A DNA stretch of 64,000 nucleotides from CAXMQZ01 sp963707075 (GTDB lineage Bacteria; Acidobacteriota; Thermoanaerobaculia; Multivoradales; JAHEKO01), in contig CAVPOX010000001.1 in the NCBI GenBank assembly GCA_963707075.1, positions 558,001-622,000 of the forward strand, in the 5' to 3' direction. How positions within the stretch are numbered: position 1 is the first letter of the stretch; each line of letters begins with the position of its first letter. Below are positions 1-8,177 of this stretch, in pieces. Under the pieces are notes generated by a model that was not told the origin of the DNA, did not search any database, and saw only the letters and a list, made by a program, of their open reading frames with translations. A program made the position numbers and the translations under genes.

Positions 1-423
1 GATGTTGTCGAAGGCATATCGCTGCCTCAACTCCTCGCGGAGTTGCCGGTTCTCCGAGGTCAGTCGCCGGCGCTCGAGACCGTGACGGATGGTCAGCAGG
101 ACCTCCTCGTTCTTGAAGGGCTTCGGGATGTAGTGGAAAGCTCCCTCTCGCATGGCCTCGATAGCGCCTTCGATCGAGGAGAACGCGGTAATGACCACCA
201 CCACCTGATCCGGGTCTTCGGCGCGAATCCGCTTCAGTACCTCGATTCCCGACATGTCTGGCAGCATCAGGTCGAGTAGCACCAGATCGACATCTTCCTT
301 GCCGAGGATGTCGATACCTGCCTGAGCGGTCGTCGCGCTGAGTGTGGCGTAGCCCTCCTTGCGCAGCAGTGAAGTCAGGACATCCTGCAGGATCTCTTCG
401 TCGTCGATGATGAGAATACTCAT
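1..423 (-). CDS. NtrC-type response regulator, N-terminal part only (runs off left edge)
   Basis: The visible 141 residues are a complete receiver domain: acidic pocket IIDDEE at residues 5-10, phospho-acceptor Asp51 in LLDLMLP, a Thr in VITAF and the Lys of PKPF. They are followed by a helical linker ending in YAFDNI, the kind of sequence that joins the receiver to a sigma-54 AAA+ domain in the NtrC family. The rest lies beyond the edge, so the AAA+ and HTH domains are inferred. The ATG overlaps the stop of the upstream sensor kinase (ATGA at 420-423), so the two are translationally coupled and the kinase is its likely partner. A plain CheY-like protein is possible but the linker argues against it. 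Confidence 0.88.
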   Translation of the reverse strand, partial: MSILIIDDEEILQDVLTSLLRKEGYATLSATTAQAGIDILGKEDVDLVLLDLMLPDMSGIEVLKRIRAEDPDQVVVVITAFSSIEGAIEAMREGAFHYIPKPFKNEEVLLTIRHGLERRRLTSENRQLREELRQRYAFDNI

Positions 424-3194
424 GAGCTCCCCTTCCCGTGTTCGACGACCCGAGGCAGCTCGACGATGAAACGGCTTCCTTCCCCTGAATGACTGACTAC
501 GCGGATCTCGCCCCCATGGCGATGGACAATGTTGTAGCTGATCGAGAGACCCAGCCCGGTGCCCCCCTTGGCAAGCTTGGTCGAGTAGAAGGGCTGGAAG
601 ATCTTGTCCAGGTCCTCCATCGGGATGCCGTGTCCATTGTCCTCGACAGACGCCCAGACCCACTGCTCATCGGCCTCGAGCTGTACCTTGAGCTGCCCTC
701 CATCCTGCAGGGCATCCACTGCGTTGACGATCAGATTGGTGAAAACCTGCTGCAGCTCACCGACATTGCCCTTGACGCGAATCTCCTCTTCAGGCTGTTC
801 CCACTCCAGCCGAAGATTCTTGGACATCAGCCGTTCCTTGAGCAACACGAGGCATTCGTTCAGCAAGGGTGCCAACGGCACCGTTGCCTGCTCGCCGTCC
901 GGTTTGCGGGCGAAATCGAGCAGGTTGTTCACAATGCGAGCGGCGCGGAAGGTTTGCTTTTCGACCTTCTCCAGGAGCTCGCGTCGCGGGTCGCCTTCAG
1001 GAGTCTCGGCGAGGAGCATCTGGGCGTAGCTCGAGATTCCGGTAATCGGGGTGTTGACCTCGTGGGCGACTCCTGCTGCGAGCATGCCCAGGGAGGCCAA
1101 TCGTTCCTGCTCTTTGAGCGCATTCTCCATCGCGACGCGTTGGCTGACATCCTGCAGGACGATGACGCGCAGCTCTTCGTTCTGGTCCTCGTCGAAGGGT
1201 GCAACCGAGATCTGTAGGTGACGAACCTCACCCTTGGCATCTCGAAAACTGAGCTCACGCGGCCCTTGCTGGGATTCTGGCAGCTCGTCGACTGGCAGGA
1301 GCTTGCTGAAGGGCTGGCCGGCCAACGCATTGGGCTCGCTCTGGACAAGCTCGCCGAACGCCTTGTTCACAGATTGCAGACTTCCGGTCGAATCGACCAC
1401 CGCAATGGCTGCGGGTGAGGACTCAATGATCTGCTGGGTGTAGCGTTGCAGGCGCCCGACTTCTTCCACCTGCGAGCTCAGTCGCTCCATCAGCTGCGCG
1501 TTCTCCAACGCCAGCGACGCCTGATTGACCACACCGCGGATCAACTCCAGATCATCGCTGCTCAGTGGCAACTCACCCTGTTTGTAGCCGCTGAGCAGGA
1601 TGCCGATGGGCTGATTGCGAACCTGCAACGGAAAGGCATAGCGGAATCCGGCGGTGAACAGCTGCTGTTGAGCCGTGAGCTCGTTGGTGGGAAACTCGAC
1701 ACCGGTCAAGGACTCGAGCTCCGAGTTCCAGAAATCGGCGGTAAAGTCGTTCGTCTGGAGATCAGGAGGGAGGTCCCTCTGGGGTCGGAAAGGTAGCAGC
1801 CTGTTTCTATGGTTGAGGAACAGCGACACCTGATCGAGCTCCAGCGCCGCCTGCAAGTCATCAACCAGCGACGCGCAGAGCCTGCCGAGACTGTGCTCCT
1901 GGAGCATTTCCTGTCCCAGACGGGCGAGGGCCCGGCGTTTGCTGAATGTTCCCCGATAGTGCAGGCGCTCCAGTGAGCTGCCAATGGAGTTCCTGGTCGG
2001 AACCAGCAACCCGGCGATGGCCAGACCGGAAGCGAAGGTAATCAGGGTGCGGGCGGCAGCCAGATCGTCCGGAACCAATCGGTTCACCACCAGATTTGCC
2101 AACGAGAATCCGACGACGCCAACCAGAACAGTCAACCCCAGGGTCATGGTGTCGCGAACGATGACTCCGATGTCCCAGAGCTTGTAACGCAGGATCGCGT
2201 AGGCGAAGGTCAGGGGAACAAGAGCAAGGGGTAGCACGGCTGCGGCGGTGATTCCTTGATGCCACTGGGCTCCCAGGGTCGCTGGCAGCACGTAAAGGCC
2301 CAGGAACGGCAGGTAGCCACCAGCCATGCCAATGGCGATCCAGGTAGCCTGACGGTGAGGCTCGGGCTGGCTGATACGACGAAGACGCCACCACAGGACC
2401 GCGACGGCAGCCAGCGAGAAGGCCACGAGATGATAGAGCTCGAGGTCGTCCAGCCGACCGAGGGCTGCCGCGGTATTACCAGCGAACAACCACCGGCCGC
2501 CGAACAGCACCAGGTCGACTTGCAGGGCGAGAAGAAAAGCGCTGGGTATGTAGAAGAACGGGATGAGCTTGCTGACCCGTGGATCCTGTGCCACCGGTCT
2601 TGGAAAGACGGTGAAGAGATGCAGGGTCAGGGGAGCCACGAGTATCCGGGCGATCTCATCGAGAACGTAGATGGTGCGTCCAGCCCAATCGTAGGGCGGT
2701 GCTGGCGATGCGATGTAGAGCACCGCCGAGGTCACACACCAGAGAAAGAAGAGAAACGCAGGCTTGCGACCGTCTCGGAGCAGGGTGTAGACGCCGATCA
2801 GCAGGTAGGCGATGCCGATGAGCGAGAGAATCAGATAGGGGAAGTCAATCTTCAGGGGTGGCAGTGTGTGACTGACAGTCAGCAACTCATCGTTGCGCAC
2901 CACCACGAATTCGCTTGTCGTGTGCCGACGAAGGTGGGCCTCGGGATTGGAGATCTGCCCATACTCCTGTCCATTGATCAGGAGGATCTGATCGCCGACC
3001 TGGAGGGCGCCACCAGGGCCACCGGCGACTGATTGGATCTCCCAGGAACCTCCCCGGTCGATCGCCTCGAATCCAATTGGTTGGAATGTCTGCGCTTTTC
3101 TGGAGAAACTCAATCCGGCGAATGCCACGACCGCAGCTGCAAGGATCAATGCGCTGATCAGCAGTCGGGGTCGGGCTTTGGACTCAGAGGTCAT
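420..3194 (-). CDS. Membrane sensor histidine kinase with PDZ, GAF and PAS domains
   Basis: A 924-aa kinase. Order: one N-terminal membrane helix (about 10-30), a PDZ-like domain (about 38-105, with GGPGGALQVGDQILLING), about eight membrane helices (about 110-390), a GAF-like domain (about 440-590), a PAS domain (about 610-720), HisKA with phospho-acceptor His711 in AAGVAHEVNTP, and HATPase_c with N and G boxes (NLIVNAVDAL, GTGLGLSIS). The PDZ domain would face the periplasm if the first helix is a signal anchor. An upstream in-frame ATG would give 969 aa, but the sigma-54 promoter at 3228-3244 would put the transcript start near 3218, downstream of it; the ATG at 3194 also has GGAG 12 nt upstream. 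The receiver gene follows with an ATGA overlap. Signal sensed is unknown. Confidence 0.9.
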   Translation of the reverse strand: MTSESKARPRLLISALILAAAVVAFAGLSFSRKAQTFQPIGFEAIDRGGSWEIQSVAGGPGGALQVGDQILLINGQEYGQISNPEAHLRRHTTSEFVVVRNDELLTVSHTLPPLKIDFPYLILSLIGIAYLLIGVYTLLRDGRKPAFLFFLWCVTSAVLYIASPAPPYDWAGRTIYVLDEIARILVAPLTLHLFTVFPRPVAQDPRVSKLIPFFYIPSAFLLALQVDLVLFGGRWLFAGNTAAALGRLDDLELYHLVAFSLAAVAVLWWRLRRISQPEPHRQATWIAIGMAGGYLPFLGLYVLPATLGAQWHQGITAAAVLPLALVPLTFAYAILRYKLWDIGVIVRDTMTLGLTVLVGVVGFSLANLVVNRLVPDDLAAARTLITFASGLAIAGLLVPTRNSIGSSLERLHYRGTFSKRRALARLGQEMLQEHSLGRLCASLVDDLQAALELDQVSLFLNHRNRLLPFRPQRDLPPDLQTNDFTADFWNSELESLTGVEFPTNELTAQQQLFTAGFRYAFPLQVRNQPIGILLSGYKQGELPLSSDDLELIRGVVNQASLALENAQLMERLSSQVEEVGRLQRYTQQIIESSPAAIAVVDSTGSLQSVNKAFGELVQSEPNALAGQPFSKLLPVDELPESQQGPRELSFRDAKGEVRHLQISVAPFDEDQNEELRVIVLQDVSQRVAMENALKEQERLASLGMLAAGVAHEVNTPITGISSYAQMLLAETPEGDPRRELLEKVEKQTFRAARIVNNLLDFARKPDGEQATVPLAPLLNECLVLLKERLMSKNLRLEWEQPEEEIRVKGNVGELQQVFTNLIVNAVDALQDGGQLKVQLEADEQWVWASVEDNGHGIPMEDLDKIFQPFYSTKLAKGGTGLGLSISYNIVHRHGGEIRVVSHSGEGSRFIVELPRVVEHGKGSS

Positions 3195-3227
3195 CGTCGG
3201 TACGTTCTCCAACGTACTATCCGGAAG

Positions 3228-3244
3228 TAGCACATTCCGTGCCA
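3228..3244 (-). promoter_or_regulatory. Sigma-54 (-24/-12) promoter for the sensor kinase/NtrC operon
   Basis: On the minus strand the site reads TGGCACGGAATGTGCTA. It matches consensus TGGCACGRNNNTTGCW at every defined position except one (GTGC for TTGC), and the invariant GG and GC are exactly 10 nt apart. Transcription would start about 12 nt past the GC, near 3218, leaving a leader of about 24 nt that contains GGAG before the ATG at 3194. Because the operon encodes an NtrC-type regulator, autoregulation is plausible. No upstream activator site was identified by eye. Confidence 0.7.
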
Positions 3245-3553
3245 TCTGCCTGCTATGGAAGTCGCTGAAAATGGCCATTTGAAGCCCTGAGAACACAGTC
3301 GTAGCGGGACCCCAGTCACTATTATCCAACTTTCTGGATATCGTTCAAGCGCTTGGATCCAATCCTTTGACGCCCAGGAATCTGTGCAGTCGCGGGTTGA
3401 AGCCCGCCGATGTCGGACCGAGGTGGATGAGGCGCCCGTTTCCAAGGTGGCCGGAAGCCGATCTGGTGGCAGCAATCCCGCGAGTCCAGGGCGAGAACAG
3501 GCCGATCTTCCTGCAACGGAGAGGATCAGGAGGCTGTAAAAGAAGGGGAGGGG
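3245..3553. other. Intergenic region between the outer-membrane protein gene and the kinase operon
   Basis: About 310 bp lie between the stop of the outer-membrane protein gene and the sigma-54 site, both on the minus strand. I see no convincing ORF, RNA gene or intrinsic terminator. By position it should hold any enhancer-type binding sites used by the sigma-54 activator, but I could not pick out a clear palindrome pair. Confidence 0.5.
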
Positions 3554-5494
3554 CTAGAAGCTGAAGGTAACGCCGCCCATGACACGCTTGCGGAGCTCTT
3601 CGTCTTCGAGCTGTGGATCTGTCTCGGCCGTCATTCCACGGCTGAGCTCCATATTCAGATGCACAGCCCAGTCTGCCACCAGCCGGCTCAGGACATCCAG
3701 ATCCTGGGTCAGCATTACCTGCAGTCGCTCGAGCTCCATCTCGGGCGCCATTTCACGGCTATCGAGAGATCCCTCATCCAGGGGGTTGAGCTGCTGAGCC
3801 ACATGGTGGAATGCCACGAACACACCGGTCGAAGTCTTCTCGAACTGGGTATCCAATGAGGTCACCAGGTAGCGGACCTCGTTCTCGTAGGACCTGTCGT
3901 CCATGGCATAAAGAATGCCACCCCCTCCGGTTGCTATATTGGAGGAAAGGCGAGCCAGAATCCTGGGAGCCAGACGTCGGCTGGCCGATAGCTGAACCTC
4001 CGGGACGTCGTCGCCCTCTACCAGGTAGAGGCTCTCGAGCCGACTGAAAAAGTCCTGGTTGAAATACAGGTGCAACGTCTCCGCGTAGCGACGGTGGACC
4101 AGTCCCAAGCTCAGGTTCTCGAGCTCTTCGGTCTGATGGGCCAGTTTGAGGTGGTAGCAGAATTCCTCGACGGTCTGGCAGCTGTCATAATCACCAAAAA
4201 GTGCAGTGTTGAAGTCGGAGTGGAGAGTGGAAGCCTCGTCATCGTGGACGCGCAAGCTACCGGAAGCCAGGGCCCGCCAGTCCTCACCGATTCGCAACGC
4301 CATGCCGCCCGACGGGGAGAGTGAGAGACTGCCATCACTCATCGTGGAGTAGAGACCAAACTCCACCAGGATGTCGGGGTTGACTTGCAGTCCTCCGAGC
4401 CCGAACAAATCGACCCGCTGTGCGGGTATGTAGTCGAAGTTCTCGCGAACCGAGCGGGTCTCGACATCGAAAAGCGGCTGGCGCTCACGGTATCGAAAGC
4501 CGGTTTGCATGGTTGAACGCTTGGTCGGACTGGCCGCGTAGGATCCTTCGACTCGCCAGAGGCGCGAAGCATCGGGAATACCATAGGGTTGGATCGGAGC
4601 TTGACGGAAGAAGTTGTTCTCCTCGGCATACTCAGCCGAGAAGGTGGATCTCCCCAGGGCTCCATAGTCCTGTGACCATGAAACCTGATGACGTTCCAGG
4701 CCAACATAGCTCCCAGGGCGGCTTTCCGACTCGTTGCGGCTCATGTAGTTGTTGATCGACGAGACCCGCACACCGGTCGCACCGCTGTTGTGGACGTTCA
4801 GCGAAAGGATTTGAGCACGTCCGGAAGGTTCCGACGAAACGGTGTTGCCCTCTCCAGGAACCTGTTGCAGAGAAATGAAGTCTCCCGTCAGACCGACATG
4901 AAAGTCGGCGATCGCTCCCTCGACTCCAACCCGACCGCCGGTCATGGAAGCGCTTCCGATCTCGATGTTTTGCTCCAGGCCTGCGATGGCTTGCATGCTT
5001 GCCTGGAGCTGGATGGGATCGATGATCGACTGGGAGATGCCCGACTTCGCCAGAATTCGTCGAGTGGCATCTTGCATCTCGATCTCACGCAACACATCTG
5101 AGGGGATCTTCTCCCGCATGTCCCAGAAGCCGGCGGTTTCTTTCCCAGGCTCGCGACTCTCCTCGGCCAGATTCAGGTTCAGATACTGATTGGCGGCGCG
5201 GGTCGAACGGGTCAAAAGGGCAATGGCAGGAACGAAGCCGTCCTTGAAGGCGATAACCTTGTACAGACCGGCTGGCAGCTGATCGAAACGAAAGTTGCCA
5301 TCCGGGTCGGTGACGACCTTGCTCAGACTCTGGTCCGAAAGGTGATAGACGTAGACCTTGGAGTAGGACAGGGGTGCAGCCGAACCGGTCACCTGGCCGA
5401 CGAGAGAACCGGCATTGCCCGGCTCCAGCTCAGCAGCGAATGCCAACCCGCCAACACAGGCAAGAAGGATCGCGAAGGTCAGAATTCTGTTCAA
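3554..5494 (-). CDS. Secreted outer-membrane protein with carboxypeptidase-like regulatory domain
   Basis: A 646-aa protein from the TTG at 5494, which has GAGAGG 5 nt upstream; a TTG at 5512 and a GTG at 5500 are alternatives. Residues 1-21 form a signal peptide (MNRILTFAILLACVGGLAFA). Residues about 28-110 fit a carboxypeptidase-regulatory (CarboxypepD_reg) beta-sandwich (GSLVGQVTG... VVTDPDGNFRFDQLPAGLYKV). The remainder is rich in alternating polar/hydrophobic strands and ends in GGVTFSF, a terminal Phe typical of barrels inserted by BamA. No TonB box or plug is visible and it is shorter than most SusC/TonB receptors, so calling it a transporter would be speculation. Partner or ligand unknown. 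Confidence 0.75.
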   Translation of the reverse strand: MNRILTFAILLACVGGLAFAAELEPGNAGSLVGQVTGSAAPLSYSKVYVYHLSDQSLSKVVTDPDGNFRFDQLPAGLYKVIAFKDGFVPAIALLTRSTRAANQYLNLNLAEESREPGKETAGFWDMREKIPSDVLREIEMQDATRRILAKSGISQSIIDPIQLQASMQAIAGLEQNIEIGSASMTGGRVGVEGAIADFHVGLTGDFISLQQVPGEGNTVSSEPSGRAQILSLNVHNSGATGVRVSSINNYMSRNESESRPGSYVGLERHQVSWSQDYGALGRSTFSAEYAEENNFFRQAPIQPYGIPDASRLWRVEGSYAASPTKRSTMQTGFRYRERQPLFDVETRSVRENFDYIPAQRVDLFGLGGLQVNPDILVEFGLYSTMSDGSLSLSPSGGMALRIGEDWRALASGSLRVHDDEASTLHSDFNTALFGDYDSCQTVEEFCYHLKLAHQTEELENLSLGLVHRRYAETLHLYFNQDFFSRLESLYLVEGDDVPEVQLSASRRLAPRILARLSSNIATGGGGILYAMDDRSYENEVRYLVTSLDTQFEKTSTGVFVAFHHVAQQLNPLDEGSLDSREMAPEMELERLQVMLTQDLDVLSRLVADWAVHLNMELSRGMTAETDPQLEDEELRKRVMGGVTFSF

Positions 5495-5526
5495 ATACAC
5501 CTCTCTCGGCAAGGATACACGCTCAC

Positions 5527-6297
5527 TTAATATAGCGAGTTCAGGCCACTATTGTCAAAGCGGTTTCCCACACCCCCTTTATTGAGTTTCGCTCCCCTGC
5601 GGCCTCTGGCGGCCGGAGTTCGGCCTGCAACGAGCCCCAGGATCGAGTCGGATCCGGCCTGTCGCAAGCACTCGGCAGCGGCCTGCAACGTCGCGCCGGT
5701 GGTCACCACATCATCGACCAGCAGAACACGACGCCCCACGATGGCTACCGAGTGGCTGGTTCGCAGTCGAAAAGCGCGGCTCATATTCGTTCCACGCTGG
5801 TGCTTCCCCAACTGGGCCTGCGGGCGTGTCGCCCGACGGCGCCGCAGCGCCGACACCATTGGCCGGTCCAGGCGATCGGCCAACGGCCTGGCAATTGCCT
5901 CGGCCTGGTTGTAGCCCCGAGCCAGTCGACGATGCCAGTGAAGGGGTATGGGTACCACCACATCGACCTCCAGTTCTTTTGCTTCCAGCAACTCATCATG
6001 CAAGCCATCTGCCAGGTCCTCTCCGAGAAACTCGAGGCGACCGAACTTGAGCGCGTGAATCACCGCGTCGAACGGCGGAGCATACGTCCAGCGAGACAGC
6101 AGATCGTCGAGAGCGGAAGGGCAGGGATTGAAGGCACCATTGGTAGATTTGGATTGAAAATCCAATTCGCGGTGGCAGCGACCGCAGAGACCCAGAGTGA
6201 GTGATGAGACCCCTTCGACGCGATGGCATGACAGGCAAGCGGGTGGGAGAAGGAGCGCGAGAAGGCGCAGTCCCATGTCCTTTGTGATGGACATCAT
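5527..6297 (-). CDS. comF: ComF family protein (double zinc ribbon and phosphoribosyltransferase-like)
   Basis: A 256-aa protein. The N-terminus has a CxxC pair (LPPACLSCHRVEG) and a second one (LGLCGRCHRE), the double zinc ribbon of ComF/GntX proteins. The C-terminal half is a type I phosphoribosyltransferase fold with the PRPP-binding loop VLLVDDVVTTGATL, preceded by RGYNQAEAIARPLA. ComF supports DNA uptake in naturally competent bacteria; in many others its role is unknown. I chose the ATG pair at 6297; the longer 6384 start would overlap the divergent gene. The last codons contain the promoter of the next gene. Confidence 0.9.
   Translation of the reverse strand: MMSITKDMGLRLLALLLPPACLSCHRVEGVSSLTLGLCGRCHRELDFQSKSTNGAFNPCPSALDDLLSRWTYAPPFDAVIHALKFGRLEFLGEDLADGLHDELLEAKELEVDVVVPIPLHWHRRLARGYNQAEAIARPLADRLDRPMVSALRRRRATRPQAQLGKHQRGTNMSRAFRLRTSHSVAIVGRRVLLVDDVVTTGATLQAAAECLRQAGSDSILGLVAGRTPAARGRRGAKLNKGGVGNRFDNSGLNSLY
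5529..5558 (-). promoter_or_regulatory. Sigma-70 promoter for the outer-membrane protein gene
   Basis: On the minus strand TTGACA (5553-5558), an 18-nt spacer and TATATT (5529-5534) form a near-consensus housekeeping promoter. Start would be near 5522, giving a leader that includes the GAGAGG before the TTG at 5494. The whole element lies inside the last codons of comF, so the gene has its own promoter within the upstream coding sequence. Confidence 0.7.
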
Positions 6298-6315
6298 TGT
6301 CGTCCGTAAGAACCA

Positions 6316-6346
6316 TTGATAGAGACGGATTCGGGGCAGATATACT
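6316..6346 (+). promoter_or_regulatory. Possible sigma-70 promoter for the small barrel gene
   Basis: TTGATA (6316-6321) and TATACT (6341-6346) are 19 nt apart, slightly long, and sit 19 nt before the GTG at 6365. The hexamers are good but the spacing is not ideal. Confidence 0.4.
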
Positions 6347-6364
6347 TGCGGTTGAAGGAAAGGA

Positions 6365-6952
6365 GTGGCATTGCGACGACTCATTGAGACCTGCGTTGTT
6401 CTGGCTGCGTTGACTCTGCTGCCAGCTTCGGTTTCCCTGGCCCGGTCCTACACCTACGGCTTTGCGGGTTTGATCGGGGTCGGCGGCTCGCTCGATGAGA
6501 GCGATGCCGGACTCGGTAACCCGGCCTGGCAGTTGACCTTTACCAGCGATATCGCGGAAAAGACCTATCTGGCTGTGCGGGTGGGCGGCGTATATTGGGA
6601 CTCGGCCGAGCGGGTGTCGCAGGCTTTCGGGCCTGCGCTGAACTACGCCACACTGGCCGGCGAATATCGAGAGACAAGGGCCTCGTTCTCGGGTGGCTTT
6701 GTCGAGCCGGGTGTCTTCCTAGGCATAGGCTACTACTGGATGGGAGGCGATTACTGGCTGGACGAGGAGGGGCTTGAAACCGAGAGCTTCTCCGACCATG
6801 GAGTGGGGGCCACGATCGGCCTGACCGGTGATGTGGCGCTGAATGAGAGGCGCAACTGGACCCTGCGTATCGAGCTGTCTGGTCACTACGCAGATCTCGA
6901 TGCAGCACAGCTCTTTGGCATCGCCCATATCGGGGTGGCCTACCATTTTTGA
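6365..6952 (+). CDS. Small secreted beta-barrel-like protein
   Basis: A 195-aa protein with a signal peptide (hydrophobic stretch CVVLAALTLLPASVSLA) followed by alternating strand-like segments with Gly-rich turns (GFAGLIGVGGS, FLGIGYYWMGGDYW), ending in GVAYHF, a terminal Phe as in small OmpA/OmpW-type barrels. No family is recognised with certainty. The start is the GTG at 6365 with AAGG 6 nt upstream; a TTG at 6371 preceded by AGGAG is equally possible and would remove only two residues. It is divergent from comF and sits just before hflX on the same strand. Confidence 0.65.
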   Translation: MALRRLIETCVVLAALTLLPASVSLARSYTYGFAGLIGVGGSLDESDAGLGNPAWQLTFTSDIAEKTYLAVRVGGVYWDSAERVSQAFGPALNYATLAGEYRETRASFSGGFVEPGVFLGIGYYWMGGDYWLDEEGLETESFSDHGVGATIGLTGDVALNERRNWTLRIELSGHYADLDAAQLFGIAHIGVAYHF

Positions 6953-7007
6953 TCGGTGCTTTTGAATCCCGGGACCTGAATCTGTCCAAGAATCTGAACT
7001 GAACTTG

Positions 7008-8117
7008 ATGTCGGAACCCCGATCCTCATCCGAGGATACGCGAACCGCCTTTCTTGTCGGTCTCATCTTGCCCGGTCAGCCGGGTTGGCTGGTCGAGGAG
7101 CATCTGGACGAGTTGACCGAGCTCGCTCTCAGTGCGGGTGTGGCGGTTGGTGGACGGGGGGTGCAGCGGCGCAAGTCGCCTGACGCCAGGACGTTCATCG
7201 GCCGTGGCAAGGCTGGAGAGATCCGCGCAGCGGCGGCGACGCTGGGGGTCGATCTGGTGATCTTCGACGATGATCTCAGTGCCAGCCAGGTCAAGAACCT
7301 GGAAGATATCGTCGATTGCCAGGTGATCGATCGGAGCGGGCTGATTCTGGAGATCTTCGTCCAGCGAGCCCGTACGCGGGAGGCGCGAACCCAGGTCGAG
7401 TTGGCGCGGCTCGAGTACCTGCTACCGAGGCTGACTCGACGTTGGAGCCATCTCTCCAGACAGGTTGGGGGTATCGGCGTGCGGGGCGGCGAGGGTGAGA
7501 CCCAGCTCGAAGTCGATCGCCGGATGCTACGCAAGCGTATCGAGCACCTGAAGAAGGATCTGAAGAAGATCGAACGCACCCGTCAGGTTCAGCGCAAGGG
7601 GCGCCGGCAGGTGTACCAGATCGCCCTGGCGGGCTACACCAACGCGGGCAAGTCGACACTCTTCAACGCCCTGACCCACGCTGGGGCGCAGGTTGAGAAT
7701 CGACTCTTTGCGACGCTCGACTCGAGATTGCGGCGAGGGGCTTTGGATAGCGCAACGGTTGCGGTATTCGCGGACACCGTGGGGTTCATTCGCAAACTGC
7801 CGCATCACCTGGTCGCCTCCTTCAAGAGCACACTCGAAGAGATCACGTTCGCCGACCTGGTTTTGCACGTTGTCGATCGCAGCCACCCCCAGTGGCGTGA
7901 GCAGATGGAGGTCGGAGAGGAGGTACTGACCGAGCTCGGCGTCGAGATGAATCGAGTGCTGACGGTCTACAACAAAGCGGATCGGTCGAACAACGCCGTG
8001 GGACCGATGAATGGCGGTTTGGCTGTCTCGGCGTTGAACGGTCAGGGTGTCGACGGTTTGCGGGCCGAGATTCTCAGACGGCTGGAGCCGCAACTTGCGG
8101 GCCGGGAGAATCGCTGA
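7008..8117 (+). CDS. hflX: Ribosome-associated GTPase HflX
   Basis: A 369-aa protein of normal HflX length. The N-terminal HflX domain includes the glycine-rich GGIGVRGGEGETQLE segment and a long helical arm (RMLRKRIEHLKKDLKKIE). The G domain follows with G1 GYTNAGKS (209-216), a G3 DTVGF and NKAD as G4. HflX binds the 50S subunit and splits stalled or heat-damaged ribosomes, hydrolysing GTP. The ATG at 7008 is preferred over the TTG immediately before it. It is followed after 60 nt by the GGDEF-EAL gene, with no evidence of a shared role. Confidence 0.95.
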   Translation: MSEPRSSSEDTRTAFLVGLILPGQPGWLVEEHLDELTELALSAGVAVGGRGVQRRKSPDARTFIGRGKAGEIRAAAATLGVDLVIFDDDLSASQVKNLEDIVDCQVIDRSGLILEIFVQRARTREARTQVELARLEYLLPRLTRRWSHLSRQVGGIGVRGGEGETQLEVDRRMLRKRIEHLKKDLKKIERTRQVQRKGRRQVYQIALAGYTNAGKSTLFNALTHAGAQVENRLFATLDSRLRRGALDSATVAVFADTVGFIRKLPHHLVASFKSTLEEITFADLVLHVVDRSHPQWREQMEVGEEVLTELGVEMNRVLTVYNKADRSNNAVGPMNGGLAVSALNGQGVDGLRAEILRRLEPQLAGRENR

Positions 8118-8177
8118 CTTTTCGCAGTTACCGACTACATATCGCTTGCGAACTGACGAATCTAGAATTCGGTTTCC

